Counted from the stretch's first letter, positions 41,499 through 50,905 are shown. The stretch is DNA of 64,000 nucleotides from Dechloromonas denitrificans (GCF_020510685.1 NZ_CP075185.1:4295001-4359000); one strand, 5' to 3'. Notes: a model not told the origin generated them from the letters alone. A program made the numbers and translations.

Positions 41499-43490
41499 TT
41501 AGCTCTTGTTGCCGGCCAGCATCGCCTTCATCGCATCCAGCCGCGCGTTGCCGGTCGCCTTGTCGGGCGGAAGATCCTGCTTGCCGCCGGCAAACCGGAT
41601 GTCTTCCTTGCCCATTTCATCGATAAAGCGCGACGGCTCGCAGGGCACGAACTCGCGGGCCTGCTTGCGCCGTTCGCAATAGCTGATGTACAGCGATTGC
41701 TGGGCGCGGGTGATGCCGACGTACATGAGGCGGCGCTCTTCCTCGATCTTGGCCGGATCGACCGACTCGCGGTGCGGCAGGATGCCTTCTTCGATACCGA
41801 CCAGGAAAACGTGCTTGTACTCCAGCCCTTTGGCGGCATGCAGCGTCGATAGCTGCACGGCGTCGACCTCGTCGTCGTTCTGTTTGTCGAGCAGGTTGAT
41901 CAACGCAATGCTTTGCGTCAGGTCGATCAGCGTCTTGCCATCCAGTTCGCCCTTCTTGTTCAGCCAGCTGGAAAATTCGCAGACATTGCCCCAGCGCGTT
42001 TGTGCCGTGCGCTCCTCTTCCAGATCGAAAAGATAGGTCTCGTAGTCGATGGCCTTGAGCAGATCGGGCAGCACCTGATGCGCCGGTTCGCGAACGGCGC
42101 GCTCCTGGATACGGTTGATGAAGTGGCAGAATTCAAGCAGCGGCTCGATCTGCCGGGCCTGGACGCGCTGCGCGAAGCCCTCTTCGAAAGCGGCATGGAA
42201 CAGCGAAATATGTCGCTCGCCGGCATAGGTTCCGAGCACCTGCAGGGTGGCCGCGCCGATGCCGCGCTTCGGCGTCGTGGCGGCGCGGATGAAAGCGGGA
42301 TCGTCGTCCTCGTTGGTCAGCAGGCGCAGGTAGGCGGTGATGTCCTTGATTTCCGCCTTGTCGAAAAAGGACTTGCCGCCGGACAACAGGTAGGGAATGC
42401 GGTGGTCGCGCAGATATTCCTCGAAACCGCGCGCCTGATGATTCGAGCGGTAGAGGATGGCGTAGTCCTTGAACTTGGTACGATTCTCGAAGCGGTGGGC
42501 CTGCAACTTCATGACCACGCCTTCGGCTTCGGCATCGTTGTCACGACAGGCGGTGACGGTGATCTGCTCGCCGTGGCCGAGTTCGGACCAGAGTTTCTTG
42601 TCGAACAGTTTCTCGTTGTGCGAGATGACGTTGTTGGCGGCCTTCAGGATGCGCACGGTCGACCGGTAATTCTGCTCAAGCTTGATCACCTTGAGGGCCG
42701 GAAACTCGTTCGGCAGCTTCTTCAGGTTCTCGATATCGGCGCCGCGCCAGCCGTAGATCGCCTGATCGTCGTCGCCGACGGCGGTGAATTGCTGGCGGAC
42801 GCCGGTCAGCAGCTTGAGCACCTGGTACTGGCAGGCATTGGTGTCCTGGTACTCGTCGACCAGCAGGTAGCGCAGGCGGTTCTGCCACTTCTCGGCGATC
42901 TCCGGATGTTCGTTGAACAGCTTGACCGGCAAACCGATCAGGTCGTCGAAGTCCACCGCCTGGTAGGCCTTCAGCGTCGCCTCGTAGGACAGGTAGGCTT
43001 CGGCCGCCAGAACTTCATGGTCGTTGCTGGTCAGGTGGCGCGCCGCTTCCGGGCTGACCAGCGCATTCTTCCAGTTGGAAATGATCGACTGCAGATTACG
43101 CAGGGTTGCCTTGTCGACGGTCTTGGCCACCTCGCTGATGATGCCGGCGCAATCGGCCGAATCGAAAATCGAGAAACGCGGCTTGTAACCGAGCGCCTTG
43201 GCTTCTTCGCGCAGGATGCGAACGCCGAGCGAATGGAAGGTCGAAATCTGCAACTGGTCGGCCTGCTGTTTCGAGAGAATCTTGCCGATCCGCTCCTGCA
43301 TTTCCTTCGCCGCCTTGTTGGTGAAGGTAATGGCCGCCACGTTGCGCGGCTGAAAGCCACAATCCTGCACCAGATAGGCGATTTTCTGCGTGATTACCCG
43401 CGTTTTGCCCGAGCCGGCCCCCGCCAACACCAATAGTGGACCGTCGAGGTAATGGATTGCTTCGCGTTGCTGGGGATTGAGGCCGGACAT
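41499..43490 (-). CDS. rep: ATP-dependent DNA helicase Rep (UvrD/PcrA superfamily)
   Basis: The product is 663 residues. SF1A motifs are complete: LAGAGSGKTRVITQKIAYL (Walker A), ITFTNKAAKEM (Ia), LLVDEYQDTN (II), VGDDDQAIYGWRGAD (III), QNYRST (IV), VQLSTLHAAKGLEYKHVFLV (V) and YVGITRAQ (VI). The length and the QAIYGWRGAD variant fit Rep better than UvrD. Rep moves 3'-5' on DNA and helps forks pass protein barriers. ATG 43490 is preferred to a GTG four codons upstream. Confidence 0.93.
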   Translation of the reverse strand: MSGLNPQQREAIHYLDGPLLVLAGAGSGKTRVITQKIAYLVQDCGFQPRNVAAITFTNKAAKEMQERIGKILSKQQADQLQISTFHSLGVRILREEAKALGYKPRFSIFDSADCAGIISEVAKTVDKATLRNLQSIISNWKNALVSPEAARHLTSNDHEVLAAEAYLSYEATLKAYQAVDFDDLIGLPVKLFNEHPEIAEKWQNRLRYLLVDEYQDTNACQYQVLKLLTGVRQQFTAVGDDDQAIYGWRGADIENLKKLPNEFPALKVIKLEQNYRSTVRILKAANNVISHNEKLFDKKLWSELGHGEQITVTACRDNDAEAEGVVMKLQAHRFENRTKFKDYAILYRSNHQARGFEEYLRDHRIPYLLSGGKSFFDKAEIKDITAYLRLLTNEDDDPAFIRAATTPKRGIGAATLQVLGTYAGERHISLFHAAFEEGFAQRVQARQIEPLLEFCHFINRIQERAVREPAHQVLPDLLKAIDYETYLFDLEEERTAQTRWGNVCEFSSWLNKKGELDGKTLIDLTQSIALINLLDKQNDDEVDAVQLSTLHAAKGLEYKHVFLVGIEEGILPHRESVDPAKIEEERRLMYVGITRAQQSLYISYCERRKQAREFVPCEPSRFIDEMGKEDIRFAGGKQDLPPDKATGNARLDAMKAMLAGNKS

Positions 43491-43559
43491 AAATAACGAC
43501 ACCCCGCAGAACGGGGCGTGGGGGCAAGGGGGTGAATTTTAACCCGATAGCCGACCGGC

Positions 43560-43877
43560 TCAGACCTTATCGTCAATCCGCCGGCGGGGCAGGCTGAGCG
43601 CCCGCAACTTGAGCAACCCGCTGGCATTGGTGCTCAACAAAGTGAGCTGCGAAGCCAGTTGCCGGGCGTCCTGCAATATCCGTTCGCTGCCCTTGAAGGG
43701 CCCGACGGCATTCGGGGCGACTTCGGCGATCTCCTGCTGCAGGCTGCGCTGACGGTCGCCGGCCAGACCCTCGGCGGCTTCGACCCGACGCAGGCTGTCG
43801 GTCGACGCCTGACGCGGCCGCTCGACCGCATCGTGCTGAAGGCTCTGGGTGGTCGAGGTGAGGCGGTTCAGGGTCAT
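43560..43877 (-). CDS. small hypothetical protein
   Basis: The product is 105 residues (MTLNRLTSTTQSLQHDAVER at the start), soluble and mostly helical, with a Ser/Leu-rich C-terminal half (ASQLTLLSTNASGLLKLRAL) and a basic end. ACAGGAG upstream supports ATG 43877. No family is recognised. It lies between rep and the DUF4197 gene on the same strand. Confidence 0.5.
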   Translation of the reverse strand: MTLNRLTSTTQSLQHDAVERPRQASTDSLRRVEAAEGLAGDRQRSLQQEIAEVAPNAVGPFKGSERILQDARQLASQLTLLSTNASGLLKLRALSLPRRRIDDKV

Positions 43878-43927
43878 TGGCGGGGCTCCTGTACCTGTCA
43901 ACGGCCAACCCGGCCAGCGGCTTTAGC

Positions 43928-44614
43928 TCAGAGCGCGCCGAACACCTTTTTCAGCAGATCGCTGCCAGCCCCAACCGGGTTAGCCCGCAGCTTCTTCTCT
44001 TCTTCGGCAATGATCAGGAAGAGGCCATCCATCGCCTTCTGCGTGACATAGCTGTCGACATCGGCGTCTTTCTGATCGATCAGGCCGGCGCTCGCCGCCT
44101 TGCCGGCAAAACTGTTGTATTGCTCGGCCAGTTGCAGCTTCTTGGTCTCCGTCTTGACGATGGGCATGAATTTCCGAGTCAGTTGCTCGCTCGAGGTCCG
44201 CTTGAAATACTGCGTCACGCTGTCCTCGCCGCCGGTCAGGATGCCCTTAGCGTCCTGCACACTCATCTTCTTGATCGAGTCGCTGAGAATCGGTTTGGCC
44301 TCGGCCACGGCATTTTCCGCCGCGTGGTTCATGGTATTGACCAGTTCGTCGGCCTGCTTGCCCATGCCGAACATGCGCAAGCCCTTCTCGGCTTTTTGCA
44401 GATAACCGGGTAACGGAATCTTGACCTTGCTGTTGCCGAGAAAACCGTTGTCCTTGCCGAGCGACGCCACCGCGTAATCGGCGCCCTTGGCCAGCGCTTC
44501 CTTGACGCCGGCGCTGGCATCGCCGGTCGAAATGGCATCGAGCGCGCCGGCTTGGACAAACCCGGCGGTGAGCATCAGGAAAAGGGCAAAGATCGGGCTG
44601 CGCAGGTTTTTCAT
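43928..44614 (-). CDS. DUF4197 domain protein, exported
   Basis: The product is 228 residues with a signal peptide (SPIFALFLMLTAGFVQA). The DUF4197 pattern follows: GVKEALAKGADYAVASLGKD, FLGNSKVKIPLPGYLQKAEK, ILTGGEDSVTQYFKRTSSEQ, and the C-terminal KAMDGLFLIIAEEEKKLRAN. The family is periplasmic, widespread in proteobacteria and uncharacterised. The gene sits 12 bp after pilU and may be cotranscribed with it. Confidence 0.88.
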   Translation of the reverse strand: MKNLRSPIFALFLMLTAGFVQAGALDAISTGDASAGVKEALAKGADYAVASLGKDNGFLGNSKVKIPLPGYLQKAEKGLRMFGMGKQADELVNTMNHAAENAVAEAKPILSDSIKKMSVQDAKGILTGGEDSVTQYFKRTSSEQLTRKFMPIVKTETKKLQLAEQYNSFAGKAASAGLIDQKDADVDSYVTQKAMDGLFLIIAEEEKKLRANPVGAGSDLLKKVFGAL

Positions 44615-44626
44615 GACGAACCTCTC

Positions 44627-45763
44627 TCAAACAATATCGAGGTGACCGATCCCGGTGCTCAGGTCACGGTCCTTGGATTCCTTGCCGTGCAGCTTGATCT
44701 GCAGGCGCAGGTCGTTCAGCGAATCGGCATTGCGCAGCGCATCTTCATAGGTGATCTTGCCCGCCTCGTAGAGGTCGAACAGCGCCTGGTCGAAAGTCTG
44801 CATGCCGAGTTCGCGGGACTTCTTCATGATTTCCTTGATCTCATGGACTTCGCCCTTGAAGATCAGGTCGGAAATCAGCGGCGAGTTGAGCATCACTTCA
44901 ATGGCCGCCATCCGGCCCTTGCCGTCCTTTTTCGGGATCAGGCGCTGCGACACCAGGGCACGCAGGTTCAGCGAAAGGTCCATCAGCAGTTGCTGACGGC
45001 GCTCTTCCGGGAAGAAGTTGATGATCCGGTCGATCGCCTGGTTGGCACTGTTGGCGTGCAGCGTAGCCAGCGCCAGGTGGCCGGTTTCGGCGAAGGCGAT
45101 GGCGTAGTCCATCGTATCGCGGTCGCGGATTTCGCCCATCAGGATGACGTCCGGCGCCTGACGCAGCGTGTTCTTCAGCGCCGGTCCCCAGTCGTCGGTA
45201 TCGACACCGACTTCGCGCTGCGTGACGATGCAGTTCTTGTGTTCGTGCACATACTCGATCGGATCCTCGATCGTGATGATGTGGCCGTAGGTATTTTCAT
45301 TGCGGTAATCGACCAGTGCCGCCAGCGAGGTCGTCTTGCCGGTACCGGTACCGCCGACGAAGATGATCAGGCCGCGCTTGGTCATCGCCAGGTCCTTGAG
45401 GACCGGTGGCAATTGCAGTTCGTCGAGCGTCGGGATGGTCATGTTGATGGTTCGGCAGACGACGCCGACGCGGCCCTGCTGAACCAGCGCATTGACCCGG
45501 AAACGGCCGATGCCGGCCGGCGAGATGGCGAAGTTGCATTCCTTGGTCGCCTCGAACTCGGCGGCCTGCCGGTCGTTCATGATCGAACGGGCGAGTTCGG
45601 CGGTGTGCGAGGAAGTCAGCACCTGATTCGATACCGGCGTGATCTTGCCGTCTATCTTGATCGCCGGCGGGAAGCCGGCAGTGATGAAAAGGTCCGATCC
45701 TTTTTTTTGCGACATCAGGCGCAAAAGATCGTGCATGAATTTCATTGCCTGATCGCGTTCCAT
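44627..45763 (-). CDS. pilU: type IV pilus retraction ATPase PilU
   Basis: The product is 378 residues. Walker A VGGTGTGKTTSL, the Asp box IITIEDPIEYVHEHKNC, Walker B DVILMGEIRDRDTMDYA and the His box ATLHANSANQAIDRI are present. The longer C-terminus (LHGKESKDRDLSTGIGHLDI) distinguishes PilU from PilT. PilU assists PilT in pilus retraction. The gene is downstream of pilT (33-bp gap), the usual order. Confidence 0.94.
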   Translation of the reverse strand: MERDQAMKFMHDLLRLMSQKKGSDLFITAGFPPAIKIDGKITPVSNQVLTSSHTAELARSIMNDRQAAEFEATKECNFAISPAGIGRFRVNALVQQGRVGVVCRTINMTIPTLDELQLPPVLKDLAMTKRGLIIFVGGTGTGKTTSLAALVDYRNENTYGHIITIEDPIEYVHEHKNCIVTQREVGVDTDDWGPALKNTLRQAPDVILMGEIRDRDTMDYAIAFAETGHLALATLHANSANQAIDRIINFFPEERRQQLLMDLSLNLRALVSQRLIPKKDGKGRMAAIEVMLNSPLISDLIFKGEVHEIKEIMKKSRELGMQTFDQALFDLYEAGKITYEDALRNADSLNDLRLQIKLHGKESKDRDLSTGIGHLDIV

Positions 45764-45796
45764 ACCTACCCCTTGAATGTTCTATTTGACAGCAAC

Positions 45797-46840
45797 TCAG
45801 CCCGGGAAAGCATCCTTGTTGGCTGCCTTGTTACGCGCTTCGGCACTCGATACGACATTGCGGCGAACCATGTCCAGCAGATTCTGATCGAGCGTCTGCA
45901 TGCCGACGTTCTGGCCGGTCTGGATCGCCGAATACATCTGCGCCACCTTGTTTTCGCGGATCAGGTTGCGGATGGCCGGCGTGCCGATCATGATCTCGTG
46001 CGCCGCAACCCGGCCCTGCCCATCCTTGGTCTTCAACAGCGTTTGCGAGATGACGGCACGCAGCGACTCGGACAACATCGAACGGACCATTTCCTTTTCC
46101 GCCGCCGGGAAGACGTCGACGATACGGTCGACGGTCTTGGCCGCCGACGAGGTATGCAGCGTGCCGAACACCAGGTGGCCGGTTTCAGCGGCGGTCAGCG
46201 CCAGGCGGATGGTTTCCAGGTCGCGCATTTCGCCGACCAGGATGACGTCCGGATCCTCGCGCAGCGCCGAGCGCAAGGCGTTCGAGAAGGACAGCGTGTG
46301 CGGTCCGACTTCGCGCTGGTTGATCAGGCACTTCTTGGCTTCATGGACGAATTCAATCGGATCTTCGACGGTCAGGATATGACCGTATTCGTTTTCATTG
46401 ACATGATTGACCATGGCGGCCAGCGTCGTCGATTTGCCGGAACCGGTCGGCCCGGTGACCAGCACGATACCGCGCGGGTACTCGGAAATATCCTTGAAAA
46501 TCTTCGGGCAGTTGAGCTCTTCCAGGGTCAGCACCTTGGATGGAATGGTCCGGAAGACCGCGCCGGCGCCCCGTTGCTGATTGAAGGCATTGACCCGAAA
46601 ACGCGCCAGATTGGGGATTTCGAAGGAAAAGTCGCACTCCAGCGTTTCTTCGTACACCTTGCGCTGGCCGTCGTTCATGATGTCATAGACCATGCCGTGC
46701 ACATCCTTGTGCTCCATCGCCGGCAGATTGATGCGGCGCACGTCGCCATGCACGCGGATCATCGGCGGCAATCCGCTCGAAAGATGGAGGTCGGAGGCCT
46801 TGTTCTTGACGCTGAAGGCCAGCAGTTCGGTGATGTCCAT
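45797..46840 (-). CDS. pilT: type IV pilus twitching motility ATPase PilT
   Basis: The product is 347 residues. Walker A TGPTGSGKSTTLA, Asp box ILTVEDPIEFVHEAKKC, Walker B PDVILVGEMRDLETIRL and the C-terminal AIRNLIRENKVAQMYSAIQ helix match PilT closely. It is the hexameric motor for pilus retraction at the inner membrane. It is divergent from yggS across 56 bp, as in many pseudomonads and betaproteobacteria. Its activity is presumably set by the Pil-Chp system at the end of the window. Confidence 0.96.
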   Translation of the reverse strand: MDITELLAFSVKNKASDLHLSSGLPPMIRVHGDVRRINLPAMEHKDVHGMVYDIMNDGQRKVYEETLECDFSFEIPNLARFRVNAFNQQRGAGAVFRTIPSKVLTLEELNCPKIFKDISEYPRGIVLVTGPTGSGKSTTLAAMVNHVNENEYGHILTVEDPIEFVHEAKKCLINQREVGPHTLSFSNALRSALREDPDVILVGEMRDLETIRLALTAAETGHLVFGTLHTSSAAKTVDRIVDVFPAAEKEMVRSMLSESLRAVISQTLLKTKDGQGRVAAHEIMIGTPAIRNLIRENKVAQMYSAIQTGQNVGMQTLDQNLLDMVRRNVVSSAEARNKAANKDAFPG

Positions 46841-46896
46841 TCGGATCGTCCTTGGAGCGCGTGTATACTGAAATTATTGGGAATTCCAAAGGGATT

Positions 46897-47586
46897 ATGA
46901 GCGCAATCGCCAGCAACCTGCAAGCCGTCCAGGCTCAGATCGCAGCCGCCGCAATAGCCGCCGGTCGGTCGCCTGACAGCGTTCGACTATTGGCAGTGAG
47001 CAAAACCTGGCCGCTGCCCTGCGTGCTGGAAGCGGCCGGTGCCGGACAACGCGCTTTCGGCGAGAACTATGTCCAGGAGGGCGTCGACAAGGTGCTCGCC
47101 GCGCAGGGTCAAAACCTCGAGTGGCATTTCATCGGACCGCTGCAAAGCAACAAGACGCGGCCGGTTGCCGAACGCTTCGACTGGGTGCATTCGATTGAGC
47201 GACTGAAAATCGCCGAGCGCCTCTCCGCCCAGCGCCCGACCTACCTGCCGCCGCTGCAGGTCTGCGTTCAGGTCAATGTATCCGGCGAAGCCAGCAAGAG
47301 CGGCTGCGCGCCGGACGAAGCCCTGCGGCTGTGCCAGGAGATCAGCACGCTGCCCGGCCTCCGGGTGCGCGGCCTGATGGCCATCCCCGAAGCGAGCGAC
47401 GACTTTTCGGCGCAGCGCCTGCCCTTCCGGCAGTTGCGGGAAATTTACGAACAGATTCGGGCGGCAGGATTGCCGCTCGATACCCTTTCCATGGGCATGT
47501 CCCACGATCTTGAAGCTGCCGTGGCCGAAGGGGCGACGATCGTCCGCATCGGCACGGCCATTTTTGGTGAGAGAAATTACGCATGA
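46897..47586 (+). CDS. yggS: pyridoxal-phosphate homeostasis protein YggS
   Basis: The product is 229 residues: LLAVSKTWPLPCVLEAAGAG with the PLP lysine (SKT), FGENYVQEGVDK, WHFIGPLQSNKTRPVAE, and LSMGMSHDLEAAVAEGATIV are the family blocks. It binds PLP and maintains B6 and amino-acid balance, with no catalytic activity. TATACT (46864-46869) upstream is a possible -10. The stop overlaps the proC start. Confidence 0.95.
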   Translation: MSAIASNLQAVQAQIAAAAIAAGRSPDSVRLLAVSKTWPLPCVLEAAGAGQRAFGENYVQEGVDKVLAAQGQNLEWHFIGPLQSNKTRPVAERFDWVHSIERLKIAERLSAQRPTYLPPLQVCVQVNVSGEASKSGCAPDEALRLCQEISTLPGLRVRGLMAIPEASDDFSAQRLPFRQLREIYEQIRAAGLPLDTLSMGMSHDLEAAVAEGATIVRIGTAIFGERNYA

Positions 47587-48395
47587 AAATTACCTTTCTC
47601 GGCGGTGGCAACATGGCCAACGCGCTGATTGGCGGCATGTTGAAACAGGGCTACAGCGCCAGCGACATCACGGTTATCGACCCGGGCAGCGAAGCACGGC
47701 GCAAGCTGGCCGAGACCTATGCGGTGAACTGTGTCGACGCGGCGGACAAGCTGCCTGGCGCCGGCGATCTGCTGGTCCTGGCGGTCAAGCCACAGCAGAT
47801 GAAGGAAGCCGTCGTGCCGCTCGTCGGCAAGCTCGGCCAGGCCGTCGTCGTCAGCATTGCGGCTGGCCTCGACCTGACCACGCTGGCGCGCTTCCTGGGC
47901 GGCCACCGCAAGATCGTTCGCTGCATGCCCAACACCCCGGCCCTGATTGGCGCCGGCATTACCGGCCTATGCCCGCTGCCGGAAGTCAGCACCGTCGAAC
48001 GCGAGGCCGCCAACCGGCTGCTGAGCGCCGTCGGCAGTACCGTCTGGATCGACGACGAGACCAAGATGGATGGCGTGACCGCGTTGTCCGGCAGTGGCCC
48101 GGCTTACGTTTTTCTGTTCATCGAAGCCCTGCAGCAGGCGGCTGCCGACCTCGGCTTCACGCCGGAGCAAGGACGCCAGCTGGCCATCGAAACCGTCCAG
48201 GGAGCTGCCGCACTGGCCGCCCAATCGAGCGATCCGGCCGCGGTACTGCGGGAGCGTGTCACTTCGAAAGGCGGCACGACGGAAGCAGCGCTGCGCACGA
48301 TGGCCGATAGCGGCGTCAAGGAAGGCATCATCGCCGGGGTGAAAGCCGCCGAGGCGCGCGGCCGGGAACTCGGCAAACTGCTCGGGGCCGCCTGA
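47583..48395 (+). CDS. proC: pyrroline-5-carboxylate reductase
   Basis: The product is 270 residues. The NADP motif FLGGGNMANALIGGM (5-19), CMPNTPALIGAGITGLC, the active-site helix region TALSGSGPAYVFLFIEAL and ERVTSKGGTTEAALR are typical. It makes proline from pyrroline-5-carboxylate. It overlaps yggS by 4 bp and yggT by 1 bp, making one operon. Confidence 0.96.
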   Translation: MKITFLGGGNMANALIGGMLKQGYSASDITVIDPGSEARRKLAETYAVNCVDAADKLPGAGDLLVLAVKPQQMKEAVVPLVGKLGQAVVVSIAAGLDLTTLARFLGGHRKIVRCMPNTPALIGAGITGLCPLPEVSTVEREAANRLLSAVGSTVWIDDETKMDGVTALSGSGPAYVFLFIEALQQAAADLGFTPEQGRQLAIETVQGAAALAAQSSDPAAVLRERVTSKGGTTEAALRTMADSGVKEGIIAGVKAAEARGRELGKLLGAA

Positions 48396-48928
48396 TGCAA
48401 GCGGTCACTTTCCTGCTCGATGCGGTAGTCAGTTTCTTCTGCGCGCTGTTCCTGTTGCGCTTCATGATGCAGGCGATGCGGGTGTCGTTTGCCGGCCAGC
48501 TCGGCAATTTCGTCGTGGCCCTGACCAACTGGGCGGTCAAGCCGCTGCGCCGGATCATCCCCGGGCTTGGCGGACTCGACTGGTCGAGCCTGTTTGCCGC
48601 CTTTGTTCTGCAACTGCTATTGGCCGGGGTGCTGATCGGATTGTCCGGCCAGCTGATCGAAACCGACGGGGCGACGCTGGCCATGATGATCGGCTGGTTC
48701 TCGCTGCGCGGCCTGCTCCGGATGGCCGTCTATATCCTGATTGGCGCGCTGATCCTGCAAGCCGTCCTGTCGTGGATCAATCCCTACTCGCCGCTCTCGG
48801 CGCCAGCCCACCAACTGACCCGGCCGCTGCTCGATCCGATCCGCCGCGTTGTGCCGCTGATTTCCGGCATCGACCTGTCGCCGCTGGTCGCCATCCTGCT
48901 GCTGCAAGTGGTCTTGATGTTCCTGTGA
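48395..48928 (+). CDS. yggT: YggT family membrane protein
   Basis: The product is 177 residues with two copies of the YggT unit: LLDAVVSFFCALFLLRFMMQ followed by NWAVKPLRRIIPG, and VYILIGALILQAVLSWINPY followed by LTRPLLDPIRRVVP. About four transmembrane segments are predicted. Homologues affect osmotic shock resistance or, in plastids, cytochrome assembly. It overlaps proC (TGATG) and yggU (GTGA). Confidence 0.9.
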   Translation: MQAVTFLLDAVVSFFCALFLLRFMMQAMRVSFAGQLGNFVVALTNWAVKPLRRIIPGLGGLDWSSLFAAFVLQLLLAGVLIGLSGQLIETDGATLAMMIGWFSLRGLLRMAVYILIGALILQAVLSWINPYSPLSAPAHQLTRPLLDPIRRVVPLISGIDLSPLVAILLLQVVLMFL

Positions 48929-49218
48929 ACGACTGGTTTCGCGTCGCCGGTGACGGCCGGATCACGCTCACGCTGCACATCCAGCCCGGTGCGAAAAAGA
49001 CCGAGTTCGCCGGGCGGCATGGCGATGCGCTGAAAATCCGCCTCGCCGCCCCACCGGTCGATGGCAAGGCCAACGAAGCGCTGCTCAAGTTCATTGCCGA
49101 AACATTGGGCTTGGCCAAGTCGGCAGTCAACCTGAAAAGCGGCCAGACTTCCCGACGCAAGGTGGTCGAGGTTGGCGGGGCAACGACCGAGGCCGTTGCC
49201 CGTCTGATCGGCGCCTAG
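48925..49218 (+). CDS. yggU: YggU family protein (DUF167)
   Basis: The product is 97 residues from GTG 48925 overlapping the yggT stop. LHIQPGAKKTEFAGRHGDAL, KIRLAAPPVDGKANEALLKF and VNLKSGQTSRRKVVEV are the DUF167 signature. The function is unknown. It ends the yggS-proC-yggT-yggU operon. Confidence 0.92.
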   Translation: MNDWFRVAGDGRITLTLHIQPGAKKTEFAGRHGDALKIRLAAPPVDGKANEALLKFIAETLGLAKSAVNLKSGQTSRRKVVEVGGATTEAVARLIGA

Positions 49219-49239
49219 GGCGCCATCTGGAAATCGGCG

Positions 49240-49530
49240 TTATTTCTTGGCCGCTGGTTTGGCGGCAGGGGCCGACGATTCCGATGCGGTCAGTTCGCTG
49301 CGCAGCTTGGCAACACTCTTCTCACCAAAGCCCTTGACCTCCTTCAAGTCATCGACCGACTTGAACGGTCCGTTCTTGCTGCGGTAGTCGACAATCGCCT
49401 TGGCCTTGCCAGGGCCGATGCCTTTCACCGAATCCAGCTCATCGACGGTGGCGGTATTGATATTGACGGCGGCCAGGGCAAAGCCAATACCGGCAAAAAA
49501 CATCAGGATCACAGACAGGATACGTTGCAT
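49240..49530 (-). CDS. ComEA-like helix-hairpin-helix DNA-binding protein
   Basis: The product is 96 residues. The leader MQRILSVILMFFAGIGFALA exports a single HhH pair: VNINTATVDELDSVKGIGPG and KAKAIVDYRSKNGPFKSVDD, then VKGFGEKSVAKLRSEL. This is the short ComEA family, periplasmic DNA receptors for natural transformation with type IV pili; the pilT/pilU genes nearby fit. GGAGGAAG upstream fixes ATG 49530. Confidence 0.9.
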   Translation of the reverse strand: MQRILSVILMFFAGIGFALAAVNINTATVDELDSVKGIGPGKAKAIVDYRSKNGPFKSVDDLKEVKGFGEKSVAKLRSELTASESSAPAAKPAAKK

Positions 49531-49567
49531 CGGATCTTCCTCCAGGTTGATTACGGTTTTGCCACAT

Positions 49568-49610
49568 TCAAAAAATTCGGCCCCGCCAGTTTCCTGGCAG
49601 GGCCGAATTA
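49568..49610 (-). terminator. terminator of the ruvX-pyr operon
   Basis: On the minus strand AATTCGGCCC...GGGCCGAATT, with an inner GCCAG/CTGGC pairing, is followed by TTTTTTG. It is 47 bp past the pyrC' stop and upstream of the comEA-like gene. Confidence 0.85.
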
Positions 49611-49656
49611 TTCTAATTGAATATGACAAATAAATTCAACGTGGAGTTTCCGGCAA

Positions 49657-50904
49657 TCAGGCTCCGAATACGACCCGCCCGCCGACCAGCGTCGCCTTGA
49701 CCTTGCCGGTCATCGGGTAGCCAAGCCACGGCGAATTCTTGCCGCGGCTCTTCAGGGCCTCGGGCGTCAGTTGCCAGGTGGCCTCGGGGTCGAAGATGCA
49801 GACATCGGCCGGCGCGCCAACTGCCAGCTGGCCGGTGGCCAGGCCAAGCACCTGGGCCGGGGCGGCGGTGATCCGGGCCAAGGCCTGGGCCAGATCGACG
49901 CCCGCCGCTTCGGCCCATTTCAGGGTCAGCGGCAGCAGGACTTCGAGTCCGGTGGCCCCCGGTTTAGCTTCGCCGAAGGGCAACAGCTTGTCGTCGGCAC
50001 CTACCGGAGTATGGTCGGAGCAGATGGCGGCCAGCCCTGAGGCGGCGGCCGCCGACAGCGCCTGACGGTCATTCTGGGCACGCAGCGGCGGGCTGAAGCG
50101 GGCATGCGGATTGAAGAAGCCGATATCGTTTTCGGTCAGCAGCAGGTGGTGCACGCCAATATCAAAGCTCACCGGCAAGCCCTCGGCCTTGGCTTGGGCG
50201 ACAAGCGCCACGCCGGCCGCCGACGAAAGCCGGGTCAGGTGAACCCGGCAGCCGGTATCGCGCACCAGCTGGACGATGGTGGCGATGGCAATGGTTTCCG
50301 CCGCGACTGGAATGCCGGCCAGCCCGAGGCGGCTGGCGACTTCGCCTTCGTGCGCGATGCCATTGCGCGCCAGCCAGTAGTCCTGCGGCTGCAGCCACAC
50401 CGCGAAATCGAAGGTGGCGGCGTATTCCATGGCCCGAAGCAGGGCCTCGGTATCGATCACCGGCGCATTGGCTTGCGAGAAGGCGACACAGCCGGCTTTC
50501 TTCAGGCCGGCCAGCTCGGCCAGGCGCTCGCCCTTGAGGCCGAGCGTCAGCGCGCCGAGCGGCAGGACGCGCGCCTTGCCGATTTCGGTACCGCGGTGCA
50601 CCAGGCGGTCGGCCAGTTCCGGTTCGTCGAGCGGCGGGTCGGCGTCGGGCGGCACGACGACGGTGGTCACCCCGCCGGCGACGGCTGCGGCCAGTTCGGC
50701 TTCGATGCTGTTCAGCCGGGCGCCAAGGTCGATCAGCCCGGGACAGACGACACAGCCGGCGGCGTCGATGGTTTGGTCGGCGGCGAAGCCGGCCGGCGTG
50801 CCACCCAGCCCGACGACCTTGCCATCGGCAATGAACAACGAAGCGCTGCGGTCGACGCCGTTTTTCGGGTCAATTAGACGGCCATTCTTGATTTCGATCT
50901 GCAT
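49657..50904 (-). CDS. dihydroorotase-like protein PyrC' (PyrX), probably inactive
   Basis: The product is 415 residues of the amidohydrolase type (GCVVCPGLIDLGARLNSIEA, ICSDHTPVGADDK, TGQLAVGAPADVCIF). The metal-binding HxH that should follow GLIDL is G-A-R (61-63), so a functional di-zinc site is not expected. In Pseudomonas and many betaproteobacteria such a pseudo-dihydroorotase is encoded directly after pyrB and is needed as the structural partner of the ATCase dodecamer. The gene begins 1 bp after pyrB, which fits that role. A second, active pyrC should exist elsewhere. Confidence 0.9.
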   Translation of the reverse strand: MQIEIKNGRLIDPKNGVDRSASLFIADGKVVGLGGTPAGFAADQTIDAAGCVVCPGLIDLGARLNSIEAELAAAVAGGVTTVVVPPDADPPLDEPELADRLVHRGTEIGKARVLPLGALTLGLKGERLAELAGLKKAGCVAFSQANAPVIDTEALLRAMEYAATFDFAVWLQPQDYWLARNGIAHEGEVASRLGLAGIPVAAETIAIATIVQLVRDTGCRVHLTRLSSAAGVALVAQAKAEGLPVSFDIGVHHLLLTENDIGFFNPHARFSPPLRAQNDRQALSAAAASGLAAICSDHTPVGADDKLLPFGEAKPGATGLEVLLPLTLKWAEAAGVDLAQALARITAAPAQVLGLATGQLAVGAPADVCIFDPEATWQLTPEALKSRGKNSPWLGYPMTGKVKATLVGGRVVFGA

Positions 50905-50905
50905 T

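Noticed and set aside
44552..46900. A 782-residue plus-strand frame
   Set aside because: It is antisense to pilU and pilT and shows no domain.
49657..50904. Active dihydroorotase pyrC
   Set aside because: The metal-binding HxH motif is absent.
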